From a candidate division WOR-1 bacterium RIFOXYB2_FULL_45_9 (GTDB lineage Bacteria; Margulisbacteria; WOR-1; O2-12-FULL-45-9; XYB2-FULL-48-7): DNA of 64,000 nt. The notes under the pieces were generated by a model. That model saw only the letters and a list, made by a program, of their open reading frames with translations, searched no databases and was not told where the DNA came from. A program made the translations under genes and the position numbers. Location: contig MEUD01000001.1 of assembly GCA_001771575.1 (NCBI GenBank), forward strand, positions 1,489,277-1,553,276. The letters are read 5' to 3'. Below are positions 24,434 through 33,392 of this stretch, piece by piece (within the stretch, counting starts at the first letter, position 1; each line of letters starts with the position of its first letter).

Positions 24434-26644
24434 ATGCCTCCAAAAAAAAGCAAGAAGGCCAAAGAAAACCAGATCCCATCCAAATTCAAACAAGATATCA
24501 TCGGCATCCTGCTAATTGCCCTCGCATTGATCATTTATATCTCCAACCAATCGTCGGCGACCGGCCTGGTCGGTCTTTATGTGATCAAAAAAGCGCTTCG
24601 ATCGGTGATGGGGGTTGGGATCTACATTCTTCCCTTATTTATTGCTTTATACGGTGTGATCATGCTCCTCCGCCACGAGATCAAGGAGCTGGCGGTCCGT
24701 TTGACCGGGCTTTTTGTCCTATTTTTAGTCTACATTACGACGGCGCAATTCATTGATCCCGCTTATTTTACCGGTTTGGCTGAATACCCGATTGTCCAGG
24801 GAGCGGGGGGGGCGGCCGGTTTTTTCTTCCGTTTTATCCTGGAGAAGACGGTTGGTTTAGCCGGTTCGTACATCCTTCTCTCGACTTTTGGGTTTATCGG
24901 CCTCCTTTTAATGTTCAATTTAACTTTTCAAAGCTTGATTGCTTTTATAATGGGATTGTTCCATTTTGAGAGCGAAGTAGGAAAAACAAAACCGACCCCC
25001 GCCAGGAGAGCGGCGGCCGATCCTCCCCCCCAGGCCAAGGAAGTCCCCACGGTTGTTACACAGATCTCTCTTCCTGAACAGGAAAACGAGCCGATAGAAG
25101 AGACGCGAAAGCCGGTACTAGAGTTCCCCATGCCCAAATACGATAATGAGACTGATACCAAAGAAGAAGAGACGGAAGATGAACGCAAGGAGTATTCTAA
25201 CTATAAACTCCCGCCGCTCGATTTACTGGAAGACCAGACTGCCAAAGAAAAGAAACAGGCGGATAAAATGAGAGAAACCACCGAAATGCGCAAGCATCTG
25301 CTGGAAGATGCCCTGCGAAGTTTTGGAGTCGGGGCGCATGTTGTTTCGATCTTTCAGGGGCCATCCGTTACCCGCTATGAGCTTCAGCCGGAGCCCGGGG
25401 TCAAGGTGAGCCGGATCGCGAACCTGGCCGACGATATTGCCCTTAACCTGGCCGCTTCGGGGGTGAGGATCGAAGCCCCAGTCCCAGGAAAATCGGTGGT
25501 CGGGATCGAGGTCCCCAACGCCATGACCACTACCGTCCGCCTGAAGGAGTTGGCCAAACAGAACGACTTTCGCAAAAACTCGTCTAAACTGTACATTACC
25601 ATCGGCAAAGACCTGGCCGGGGCCCCAATCTACGGCGACTTGGGGAAGATGCCTCACTTGCTGATTGCCGGCACTACCGGCTCCGGTAAAAGTGTTTTCG
25701 TCAATTCCCTGATCATGAGCATTCTCCTGCGGGCGCGACCGGATGAGGTCAAGATGCTGATGATCGACCCGAAAATGGTGGAACTCTCGATCTACGACGG
25801 GATCGCCCACCTGCTGGCGCCGGTAGTGACCGACGTTAGAAAAGCTTCCGCCACTTTGAAGACCTGGGTCATCTGGGAGATGGAGCGGCGCTATAAATTA
25901 TTTCACGATATGGGAGCGAGGAACCTCCAGGCTTATAACAATAAAGTTGACAAAGACCAGCGGCTTCCCTTTATCGTGGTGATCATCGACGAGCTGGCCG
26001 ACCTGATGATGGTGGCGGCCAATGAGGTCGAGGCGTCTATCTGCCGTATCGCGCAAATGGCCCGCGCCACCGGGATCCACCTGGTGGTCGCCACACAGCG
26101 TCCGTCGGTCGATGTTATCACCGGGTTGATCAAGGCGAACATTCCGTCGCGGGTCGCTTTCGCGGTCGCGACGCAAATTGATTCCCGCGTGATCTTAGAC
26201 AGTTCGGGGGCGGAGAAACTGCTCGGGCGGGGAGATATGCTCTATAACCCGATCGGAGCGATGAAGCCGACCCGGGTCCAGGGGTGTTTCCTGACCGACA
26301 AAGAGACCGAGCGGGTCCTGGAGTTTATCAAAAAGCAGGCCGATCCCGACTATCTTAAGGAGATCACCGAGATCGCCCCGCTGACCGAAGGGGAAAAGAG
26401 CGGCGAAGGAGGGGGGGGGGATGGCCGGGATGCGATGTTTGGCGATGTTGCCAAATTGATTGTCGAGACCCAGGTCGCCTCAACCTCGTATATTCAAAGA
26501 AAGTTTCGGATCGGTTATAACCGGGCGGCCCGGCTGATGGACGAGCTTCAGGCGGCCGGCATTGTCAGCGTTCCGGACGGCGAAGGAAAAGGGCGTCGTG
26601 TTTTGGCCTCCAGAGAGACTCTTTCCGGTATGGGTATTCAGTGA
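24434..26644 (+). CDS. ftsK: FtsK/SpoIIIE DNA translocase
   Basis: 736 residues. Four membrane helices in the first ~180 residues, an acidic and Pro-rich linker to ~275, then the RecA-like motor with Walker A GTTGSGKS (about 412-419) and Walker B VVIIDELADL (about 514), and a C-terminal winged-helix gamma domain (STSYIQRKFRIGYNRAARLM) that reads KOPS-type sequences. It pumps chromosome termini through the closing septum. The short linker is like SpoIIIE rather than E. coli FtsK. Its TGA overlaps the GTG of the next gene. Confidence 0.95.
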   Translation: MPPKKSKKAKENQIPSKFKQDIIGILLIALALIIYISNQSSATGLVGLYVIKKALRSVMGVGIYILPLFIALYGVIMLLRHEIKELAVRLTGLFVLFLVYITTAQFIDPAYFTGLAEYPIVQGAGGAAGFFFRFILEKTVGLAGSYILLSTFGFIGLLLMFNLTFQSLIAFIMGLFHFESEVGKTKPTPARRAAADPPPQAKEVPTVVTQISLPEQENEPIEETRKPVLEFPMPKYDNETDTKEEETEDERKEYSNYKLPPLDLLEDQTAKEKKQADKMRETTEMRKHLLEDALRSFGVGAHVVSIFQGPSVTRYELQPEPGVKVSRIANLADDIALNLAASGVRIEAPVPGKSVVGIEVPNAMTTTVRLKELAKQNDFRKNSSKLYITIGKDLAGAPIYGDLGKMPHLLIAGTTGSGKSVFVNSLIMSILLRARPDEVKMLMIDPKMVELSIYDGIAHLLAPVVTDVRKASATLKTWVIWEMERRYKLFHDMGARNLQAYNNKVDKDQRLPFIVVIIDELADLMMVAANEVEASICRIAQMARATGIHLVVATQRPSVDVITGLIKANIPSRVAFAVATQIDSRVILDSSGAEKLLGRGDMLYNPIGAMKPTRVQGCFLTDKETERVLEFIKKQADPDYLKEITEIAPLTEGEKSGEGGGGDGRDAMFGDVAKLIVETQVASTSYIQRKFRIGYNRAARLMDELQAAGIVSVPDGEGKGRRVLASRETLSGMGIQ

Positions 26645-27468
26645 GAAATTTTGGCCTCTGTCTTGCCCTTTGCCTTGCCCTCTGTCCCGCCATTGATGCC
26701 CTCCAGTATCCCCAACGGGTCATTTCCTGTACCCCCGCCTTGACCGAGATCCTTTTTGCCCTCAAGCTTGACCGGGAAATAATTGGCGTGACTACTAATT
26801 GCAACTATCCTCCGGCTGCCCTAAAGAAAGAAAAGATCGGCGGGTTTATGATCAACCTGGAAAAAGTTGCTTCGCTTAAACCGGATTTGGTGGCGGCGCA
26901 AGCGGACGCGCAAAAGAAGGAGATCGACAAGCTTGCCGCTCATGGTCTGCCGGTCTGGTCAAAAAACCTCCGCACGGCCAAAGAGATCTTTACCGCGATC
27001 GATGAGCTGGGGAAAGTTACCGGCCGGACTGCCGAAGCAAAGGCTCTTTTAAAGGGGATATATAAAGAGGTCGCCGGAACAAGGGCCCAGGTCAAACGTT
27101 CAGGCCGGAGCCGCCAAAAAGTAGTATTGATCGTCGGAATTGATCCGCTGATCGTGGTCGGCGGCGGGAATTTCATTAATGATCTTTTGGGTTGGGCCGG
27201 TGCCGACAATATTGCCGGAGCGAGCGCCGCCGCTTATCCCCAATTCAGCCACGAAAAATTAATCAAAGAAGATCCCGACGCGATCATTATACCTCAAGGC
27301 TTGGTCGGTCAGATAAATATGCGAGCCGACAGCCGCTGGCAAAAACTTCAAGCGGTCCGCCGGCGCAGAGTTCTCTACATCGACGCGGATATTGTTTCCA
27401 GGCCCGGGCCGCGGATCGCCCTGGCGGCAAAAACTATTGCCGATTATCTCTACCCTCCCAAATGGTAG
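26641..27468 (+). CDS. ABC importer binding protein, BtuF-like
   Basis: 275 residues with a signal peptide (about 1-20) and the helical-backbone binding-protein pattern RVISCTPALTEILFALKLDR, GVTTNCNYPPAA, GGFMINLEKVASLKPDLV. Best fit is BtuF (vitamin B12) but siderophore-binding proteins share these features. The start is GTG 26641, overlapping the ftsK stop. No cobalamin riboswitch is present, since the gene directly abuts ftsK. First of a three-gene importer. Confidence 0.85.
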   Translation: MRNFGLCLALCLALCPAIDALQYPQRVISCTPALTEILFALKLDREIIGVTTNCNYPPAALKKEKIGGFMINLEKVASLKPDLVAAQADAQKKEIDKLAAHGLPVWSKNLRTAKEIFTAIDELGKVTGRTAEAKALLKGIYKEVAGTRAQVKRSGRSRQKVVLIVGIDPLIVVGGGNFINDLLGWAGADNIAGASAAAYPQFSHEKLIKEDPDAIIIPQGLVGQINMRADSRWQKLQAVRRRRVLYIDADIVSRPGPRIALAAKTIADYLYPPKW

Positions 27469-27487
27469 TGTGGTAGAATTAGCCCGC

Positions 27488-28471
27488 ATGAAAAGGGCCC
27501 TCAATAAGAATCAGGCGGCAGCCGCGACGGTTATTATATTTTTACTGCTAATAATAGCGATCGTCGCTTCTTTTTACTTTGGTTCGGTCTATATTTCTCC
27601 CGAACGGCTCTTCAGCAGTGAGATCTTCTGGCAGATCCGCTTTCCCCGGATCATTCTGGCCGCTCTGGTCGGGAGCATGCTCGCTTTATCCGGCGTTGTT
27701 CTGCAGGGGGTTTTGCGCAATCCGTTGGCCGATCCTTACATCCTGGGCGTTTCGTCCGGCGGCGCGATCGGCGCCGCGATCGCCATCGCTTTTGGGATCA
27801 ACCTGGTGGTCTTTGGCATGAGCTCTGTGCCGGCCCTTGCTTTCTTCTTTTCGCTGATCGCCGTCCTGATCGTTTACCAGATCTCCAAGGTCAGCGGCCG
27901 GACCGCCCCGGAAACCCTGATTTTGGCCGGCGTGGCTATCTCCGCTTTTTGCGCCGCGATCTTAGCCTTGATCATTATCTTGACCGGAAACCTGGAGGCG
28001 ATCTATTTCTGGCTGTTGGGAAGCTTATCGTCGGCCAGTTGGACCCAGGTCTACACCGTTATCCCGTACGCCTTGATCGGCGGATTGGTCGCTTATTTCT
28101 TTTCCAAGGAGCTGAACGCTTTTTTACTTGGCGAAGAAATGGCCCTCTCCCTGGGGGTGGAGGTTGAGCGGGTCAAGATCATTTTGATCGCCGCCGCCTC
28201 CCTGATGACCGCCGCCGCGGTCTCCGTTTCCGGCTTGATCGGCTTTGTTGGGCTGATCGTGCCGCATTTTATCCGCCTTTTGATCGGTTCCAACCACCGG
28301 TTTTTGATCCCTTTATCGGTCTTGTCCGGCATGCTCCTTCTGGTAACGGCCGATGTTATCGCGAGGGTGGCAATTGCTCCGCTGGAGATCCCGATCGGAG
28401 TGGTCATGGCGCTGATCGGTTCTCCCTTCTTTCTTTATCTGCTCCGCCGGCGGCGGCGAGGTGAAAGATGA
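27488..28471 (+). CDS. ABC importer permease, BtuC/FecCD family
   Basis: 327 residues with about ten helices. GVVLQGVLRNPLADPYILGV, GGAIGAAIAIAFG and the coupling segment GLIGFVGLIVPHFIRLLIG are characteristic of the BtuC/FecCD group. ATG 27488 is preferred over a much earlier in-frame Met because a TAGAAT -10 lies 8 nt upstream and the hydrophobic core begins there. Overlaps the ATPase gene by 4 bp. Confidence 0.92.
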   Translation: MKRALNKNQAAAATVIIFLLLIIAIVASFYFGSVYISPERLFSSEIFWQIRFPRIILAALVGSMLALSGVVLQGVLRNPLADPYILGVSSGGAIGAAIAIAFGINLVVFGMSSVPALAFFFSLIAVLIVYQISKVSGRTAPETLILAGVAISAFCAAILALIIILTGNLEAIYFWLLGSLSSASWTQVYTVIPYALIGGLVAYFFSKELNAFLLGEEMALSLGVEVERVKIILIAAASLMTAAAVSVSGLIGFVGLIVPHFIRLLIGSNHRFLIPLSVLSGMLLLVTADVIARVAIAPLEIPIGVVMALIGSPFFLYLLRRRRRGER

Positions 28472-29235
28472 GCGCCCTGCGAATTGAAAATTTAACCTCC
28501 GGTTACGACCGGAAAAAACCGGTCGTCAAAGAATTGAACCTGGCGGTCAAAGAGGGTGAATTCGTCGGGATCGTCGGGCCGAACGGCTGTGGGAAAACGA
28601 CACTGCTGAAAACGATCATCGGGGTCATTAAGCCGTATTCAGGGAGCCTGGCGGTCGGTGGCCGCCTGGTCGAGCAGTTGAATCGCCGCGACCTGGCGAG
28701 AAAGATCGCCCTGGTCCCGCAGATGATGGAGCCGGTCGAAGGTTTTACCGTGGAAGATATGGTCCTGATGGGGCGCCTGCCATACCTGGAGCGCTTCGCT
28801 TTTGAATCGGCCGAAGATTATGAGGCAGTGGAGTGGGCGATCGAACAGCTTCGGATCGAGGAGCTGAAAGGGAGGATGGTCGACGAATTATCAGGCGGGG
28901 AATTCCAGCGGGTAATGATCGCCAGGGCGCTGGCCCAGGAGCCAAACCTGCTTCTGCTGGACGAGCCGATCTCGCATCTTGATATCCGCTATCAGGTTAA
29001 GATCTGCCGGCTGCTACGGCGCTTGCGGGCCCACTGCTCACTGCTGGCGACCTTCCACGACCTCAATCTGGCTTCCCGTTTCTGCACCAGACTGGTCCTG
29101 ATGAGCCGCGGCCGGATTGTGGCCGACGGTCCGCCCGCTGAAGTTGTGACGGCGGAAAATATTTGGAAGGTCTACCGGATCAAGGTTGACGTCAAGAAGA
29201 GCCACGAGAAAGTCCGCTATGTCCTTCTTCCGTAA
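28468..29235 (+). CDS. ABC importer ATPase, BtuD/FecE-like
   Basis: 255 residues. Walker A GPNGCGKTT, signature LSGGEFQRVMIARALAQ, Walker B LLLLDEPISHLD and the H-loop LATFHDL are intact. It powers the BtuC-like permease. Its end overlaps the next gene by 17 bp. Confidence 0.94.
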   Translation: MSALRIENLTSGYDRKKPVVKELNLAVKEGEFVGIVGPNGCGKTTLLKTIIGVIKPYSGSLAVGGRLVEQLNRRDLARKIALVPQMMEPVEGFTVEDMVLMGRLPYLERFAFESAEDYEAVEWAIEQLRIEELKGRMVDELSGGEFQRVMIARALAQEPNLLLLDEPISHLDIRYQVKICRLLRRLRAHCSLLATFHDLNLASRFCTRLVLMSRGRIVADGPPAEVVTAENIWKVYRIKVDVKKSHEKVRYVLLP

Positions 29236-31489
29236 TTTTTTCGGTAAACTTCGCGGTTTACCGGGGATATCCATTAATGATTGGTTGATCGTCCTTTTCT
29301 TTCTTGGGCTTGTCCTTATATTTTTTGCCAAGTTCTTGACGGGTGAAACGGTCTTTGCCTTTAAAGACCTTTCCCGCTATTTTTACCCGCTCCGTTATTT
29401 AATGGTCGAGCAGGTCAAATCGGGCCATTGGCCGCTCTGGAACCCGTATATTTACTGTGGCTATCCTCTCCTGGCCACGATGCAGGTTTGCTTTTTTTAT
29501 CCGTTGACCTTGATCTACTATCTTTTGCCGTTCGCGCTCGCTTTTAATTACTATATTATTTCGCATTATTTCCTGGCTGCTCTTTTTATGTATTTGCTCC
29601 TCCGCCATTATTATTTAACAAGAGGGGGGGCCGCGTTCGGAGGGATAGTTTTCGCTTTTTCCGGTTATTTGCTTTCTGTTTCCAACATGAACACCTCTCT
29701 CTCGGGGGTCATTTGGCTTCCGCTGGCCTTGTTGTTATGGGATCGAGCTATTAAAGGGGGAGGGATTGGGAACTATCTTGCCTTCTCGCTGGTTTCCGCC
29801 GTGATGCTCCTGGGCGGCGAGCCGACGATCATATATTTTTCTTACTGGTTATTTTTTGCTTATGGGCTGGTCTTTGCCCAAAAGAAACTATTGAGCCTGG
29901 TTGGTCTGGCGGGAGCCGGCTTGCTGACCGTTGGCCTCTGCGCCGTCCAGCTCTTCCCCTTTTTCGAACTGGCTAAATTTTCCGACCGGGTGGCGGCGAA
30001 CTATTTGTTGATCAGCTCGTCATCTTTTCCGCCGAGGGAGATCATTTCGCTGGTTTTTCCTTTTTTCTTCGGTAACCCGGGACAGTTTGGCGGGTACACC
30101 GACATTTTGCTCGGTTCGGTCCAGCAAAGCTGGCTCATCTCGCCGTATTTTGGGCTCCTTCCTCTTTTCTTTGTCTTTCTTACGGTCCGTTCCAACTTGA
30201 AGGGGGCCTTTTTTTGGGGAGCGGCGCTGGTTTCCCTGTTAATGGCTTTGGGCCATTACAGCTTTCTTTTTCCGCTCGCCTACAAGATAATCCCCGGTGT
30301 CTCCTTGATCCGTTATCCGGTGAAATATATGTTCATGGCCTCGTTCTCCTTTACTCTTTTGGCCGCCTTTGGCTTTGATCGTTTTTTGAGACTTATTGCC
30401 GATCCGGCGTGGACAAAAAAGCTGGTCAACGTCCTGCAGTTGATCGTCGGGGTTTGTTTGATCGCGGCGGTCGTTGTTTATCTCAATATCAATAATATCT
30501 TCTTTCTTTTGGCCGCGAAATATTCCCGGAGCATCCCGGCCTATTTTTTTAATCTTCTCTACAAGATCATAGAGTTCAATTCCCAATCTTTGTTTTTCAT
30601 GGTCGTTTACCTTGGGGCTTTGCTGATGATCGTTTCCCTTTTCGCCCGCGGATCGATCTCACGGCAATGGCTGATCGGCGCGGTTTTGCTGGTCACGGCC
30701 GCTGACCTGATGTCGAGCGGCGTGCCGGTCGCGCTTGGCGCGCCGCGGGAGGCTTTTACCGTCGAACCCCAGAGCTACAGACGGATAAAGGAGGCTAGCG
30801 GCCAGTGGCGGGTCTTTTTTACTCCGGAGCTTGAGCAGGACAATAAGACGATCTCCGGGGATGATTACGTTGAAGCGATGCTTAACGCCAAGGAGAATTT
30901 CGCCGCCAACTGGCACATCTTGTATCGATTGCAGAACTTCAGCGGCTATGAATCGATCAAGCCGGGAGGGCTTTACGTAGACTACTGGAACAGTTTTTCC
31001 GGTCCGCGGCTTGGGGGAAAACTTGGCCTTTTAAACTCCGCCAGCGTCCGCTATATCGCCTCCAGTAAACCGCTCGATCTCCCTGGATTGAAGCGGATCA
31101 GCCGGCGCCACGCCTGCGGGACCGACCTGATCCTTTATGAAAACAGAAGCGCTTTGCCCAAGGCTCGCTTTAGCGATGGGTTGGGGGAGGCTAAAATTAC
31201 CGCTTCCGACTTTGACCGGGTCGAGATTACGACCTCCCATCGGCTTGGCGGCAAGCTTATTTTGGCCGACCGCCATTATCCCGGCTGGCGGTGTTATGTC
31301 GACGGAAGAGAAACTTCAATTAACAAAACCGAAGGGTTTTTCCGCTCCTGCCTTGTCCCGGCTGGTAAACATCGGGTTGTCTATACATATCGGCCAAGGA
31401 GCTTTTTTTGGGGAGGGATGGTTAGCCTGGCGACCATGATCGGTATGCTCGCTTTGTTCATTAAAAATGGGGTGGACGACCGGAATTGA
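29219..31489 (+). CDS. YfhO-like multi-span membrane protein
   Basis: 756 residues. About 13 hydrophobic helices in the first 520 residues, including FKDLSRYFYPLRYLMVEQ and HWPLWNPYIYCGYPLLA, then a C-terminal extracytoplasmic domain ending in LADRHYPGWRCYVDGRE and LVPAGKHRVVYTYRP. This is the YfhO plan, GT-C-like membrane proteins associated with glycosylation of surface polymers. ATG 29219 is used. The last seven codons and stop lie inside the antisense of the tRNA-His gene. Confidence 0.8.
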   Translation: MSFFRNFFGKLRGLPGISINDWLIVLFFLGLVLIFFAKFLTGETVFAFKDLSRYFYPLRYLMVEQVKSGHWPLWNPYIYCGYPLLATMQVCFFYPLTLIYYLLPFALAFNYYIISHYFLAALFMYLLLRHYYLTRGGAAFGGIVFAFSGYLLSVSNMNTSLSGVIWLPLALLLWDRAIKGGGIGNYLAFSLVSAVMLLGGEPTIIYFSYWLFFAYGLVFAQKKLLSLVGLAGAGLLTVGLCAVQLFPFFELAKFSDRVAANYLLISSSSFPPREIISLVFPFFFGNPGQFGGYTDILLGSVQQSWLISPYFGLLPLFFVFLTVRSNLKGAFFWGAALVSLLMALGHYSFLFPLAYKIIPGVSLIRYPVKYMFMASFSFTLLAAFGFDRFLRLIADPAWTKKLVNVLQLIVGVCLIAAVVVYLNINNIFFLLAAKYSRSIPAYFFNLLYKIIEFNSQSLFFMVVYLGALLMIVSLFARGSISRQWLIGAVLLVTAADLMSSGVPVALGAPREAFTVEPQSYRRIKEASGQWRVFFTPELEQDNKTISGDDYVEAMLNAKENFAANWHILYRLQNFSGYESIKPGGLYVDYWNSFSGPRLGGKLGLLNSASVRYIASSKPLDLPGLKRISRRHACGTDLILYENRSALPKARFSDGLGEAKITASDFDRVEITTSHRLGGKLILADRHYPGWRCYVDGRETSINKTEGFFRSCLVPAGKHRVVYTYRPRSFFWGGMVSLATMIGMLALFIKNGVDDRN

Positions 31490-31546
31490 ACCGGCAACCC
31501 TCAGATCCACAATCTGATGCTCTAACCAAATTGAGCTACGCCCACC
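31468..31546 (-). tRNA. tRNA-His (GTG anticodon), CCA encoded
   Basis: The anticodon loop holds GTG; acceptor GTGGGCG pairs with CGTCCAC; an extra 5' G (31546) faces the C discriminator, the hallmark of tRNA-His. The 3' CCA is encoded. The 3' half overlaps the end of the convergent YfhO-like gene by 22 bp. Confidence 0.95.
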
Positions 31547-31607
31547 ACGCTGATCTGCCGTCTATTTAATAATACCACAGTTAATGTCGGATTTCACCGC
31601 CCTCGTC

Positions 31608-31636
31608 TTGACACGATCAGCCCGCTGGGGTAAGGT
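31608..31636 (+). promoter_or_regulatory. Promoter of the deoxyhypusine synthase-like gene
   Basis: Consensus TTGACA (31608-31613), 17 bp, TAAGGT (31631-31636); ATG 10 nt downstream. Confidence 0.6.
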
Positions 31637-31646
31637 CAAAGGTAGC

Positions 31647-32696
31647 ATGGATAAACGATTAAAAAAGCGCCTGCTGAAAGAGCGGGTCAAACAGGTCAGG
31701 ATCGGTAAAAAAACCACGGTCGCGGAATTGGTCGAAGCGATGGGGGAGATGTCGATCCAGGCCCGGAACATCGGCGAATGCGCCAGGGTCCTGGAGCGGA
31801 TCTACGCCGATAAGAAACGGCCGACCGTCATGCTTGGCCTGGCCGGGCCGCTGATCGCCGCCGGTCTGCGGCGGGTGATCAGGGACCTGGTCGTTATTGG
31901 CGCGGTCGACGTGATCGTTTCGACCGGGGCGATAATTTACCAGGACGTTTACGCCGCGCTGGGCCATGGCCATTTTCTCGGCACCCCTGACGCCGAAGAC
32001 AATACTCTGCGCGATCTGCGGATCGATCGGATCTACGACACTTACATTGACGAGGACGCGGTCTGGCGGACCGATCGTTATTGTGGAGAGGTTGCCGACA
32101 AAATGGCTCCCGGCAATTATTCCAGCCGCGCTTATCTCGAAGCGCTGGCCGACGCGATCAGCGATGAAGAATCCATCCTCTACCAGTGCCGCAAGCTCGG
32201 GGTGCCGGTCTTTTGCCCGGCCCTTAACGATTCGTCGATTGGCATCGGGTTGACCGAACACCGGGTCCGCTGTTTGAAGGAAGGGCGGGCGGGGATCGCC
32301 ATCGACTCGATCCAGGACAACCACGAACTGGTCCAGATCGTTGTGAAGTCCAAATCGACCGCCGCTTTTTACGTCGCGGGGGGCGTTCCCAAGAACTACA
32401 TTAACGACTCTATCGTCATGGGCTATATTTACGGCTTGGATCGCGGGCACGATTACGCTCTTCAGGTGACGACCGCGGTCACGGCCGATGGCGGCTTGTC
32501 GAGCTCGACCTTAAAAGAGGGGCGCTCCTGGGGAAAGATCAAAAAAGAAGCGAACGTGGCCATGGCCTGGGTTGAGCCGAGCGTCGCCCTTCCCTTGCTG
32601 GCCGGATACGTTATTGGGAAGGATCTGACCGCCGGCAGGACCCGCCTGCGATACGGCTGGGAGAGCGGGACATTAAAAAAACTGCGGCCTATTTAA
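31647..32696 (+). CDS. Deoxyhypusine synthase-family enzyme
   Basis: 349 residues. LGLAGPLIAAGLRRVIRDLV and the NAD-site VDVIVSTGAIIYQDVY at the N-terminal side, with the catalytic-lysine segment GRSWGKIKKEA near residue 310, match deoxyhypusine synthase. In bacteria such proteins do not usually modify eIF5A; several act as homospermidine synthases or in other polyamine routes, so the substrate is open. ATG 31647 is preferred because the promoter overlaps the longer frame. Ends 8 bp inside a convergent small gene. Confidence 0.82.
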   Translation: MDKRLKKRLLKERVKQVRIGKKTTVAELVEAMGEMSIQARNIGECARVLERIYADKKRPTVMLGLAGPLIAAGLRRVIRDLVVIGAVDVIVSTGAIIYQDVYAALGHGHFLGTPDAEDNTLRDLRIDRIYDTYIDEDAVWRTDRYCGEVADKMAPGNYSSRAYLEALADAISDEESILYQCRKLGVPVFCPALNDSSIGIGLTEHRVRCLKEGRAGIAIDSIQDNHELVQIVVKSKSTAAFYVAGGVPKNYINDSIVMGYIYGLDRGHDYALQVTTAVTADGGLSSSTLKEGRSWGKIKKEANVAMAWVEPSVALPLLAGYVIGKDLTAGRTRLRYGWESGTLKKLRPI

Positions 32697-32850
32697 GGTT
32701 TGACGAATGGAGCAGGCTGGAAACGATAAAGATCCCCGGCAGGATCAGCATGAAGAAGAGAGAAGCGGAAGGATTGGTCAACGTGTTCCCATAAAGCCAG
32801 GAGACGCCGGAGATCATTGTCGCCCCGATCCATAAATTATTTTTGTTCAT
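32689..32850 (-). CDS. Small membrane protein (53 aa)
   Basis: A short gene: MNKNNLWIGATMISGVSWLY starts it, and a second hydrophobic stretch (SLFFMLILPGIFIVSSLL) follows; it ends HSSNLK. An SD (GAGGGGG) sits 7 nt before ATG 32850. It lies 14 bp after the PLD-like gene, so it is probably the last gene of the carotenoid-PLD operon. Function unknown. Confidence 0.65.
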   Translation of the reverse strand: MNKNNLWIGATMISGVSWLYGNTLTNPSASLFFMLILPGIFIVSSLLHSSNLK

Positions 32851-32864
32851 AACGCGCCCCCTCA

Positions 32865-33392
32865 TTAACGAATAAATTTATCATAGTATAACACATCAAA
32901 TTCGCGATTAAAGGCTTGAACGATCTCTTCCCCTTTCAGGAAAATGGCGTTCTCGTAATTGTTCTTTTCGGCGTTATCGGTCCAATTGTACGAGCCGGTC
33001 ACCACTTCCCGCTCGTCGAAGACCGCGAACTTGTTGTGCATAATGCCGCGGCCTTTTCCCTTGGCGATCTTTATCTTGAGCCCCTTTTTCTGCAAATAGG
33101 CGATCTCCGAATGCTTCCCCCGGGATTGAGAGAGGTCGGCGACGATCCTGACGTCGACCCCCCGTTTCTTGGCCGACTCCAGCGCCCAGGCGATCTCGCC
33201 GGAAGTTAAACTGAAGATCGCGATCTTGATGCTTTTTTTTGAGAGATTGATCCGGGAGATGATCTTATCCCTGGTCCCGCCGTTGGGAGAAAAAGAGACC
33301 TGGATCGAATCGGCCGAAATGGCTGACGCCGGCTGGAGAGCGGCCGCGCCGATCAGGAGCAAAATAAAGAGGGCGGTGATGACCTTTTTCAT
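32865..33392 (-). CDS. Secreted PLD-superfamily nuclease/phospholipase
   Basis: 175 residues with a signal peptide (about 1-24) and one HKD motif: IMHNKFAVFD followed by VVTGSYNWTDNAEKNNYEN. Single-HKD proteins of this size resemble the Nuc endonuclease, which works as a dimer. Its ATG overlaps the lycopene cyclase stop (ATGA), but a good promoter also lies inside that gene. Possible DNA scavenging in the periplasm or outside (inference). Confidence 0.85.
   Translation of the reverse strand: MKKVITALFILLLIGAAALQPASAISADSIQVSFSPNGGTRDKIISRINLSKKSIKIAIFSLTSGEIAWALESAKKRGVDVRIVADLSQSRGKHSEIAYLQKKGLKIKIAKGKGRGIMHNKFAVFDEREVVTGSYNWTDNAEKNNYENAIFLKGEEIVQAFNREFDVLYYDKFIR

Noticed and set aside
26600-26641. 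Cobalamin riboswitch before the BtuF-like gene
   Set aside because: The gene starts inside the ftsK stop codon, so there is no leader to hold one.
31659-32450. 263-residue minus-strand open frame
   Set aside because: Antisense of the deoxyhypusine-synthase-like gene, without start signals or family resemblance.
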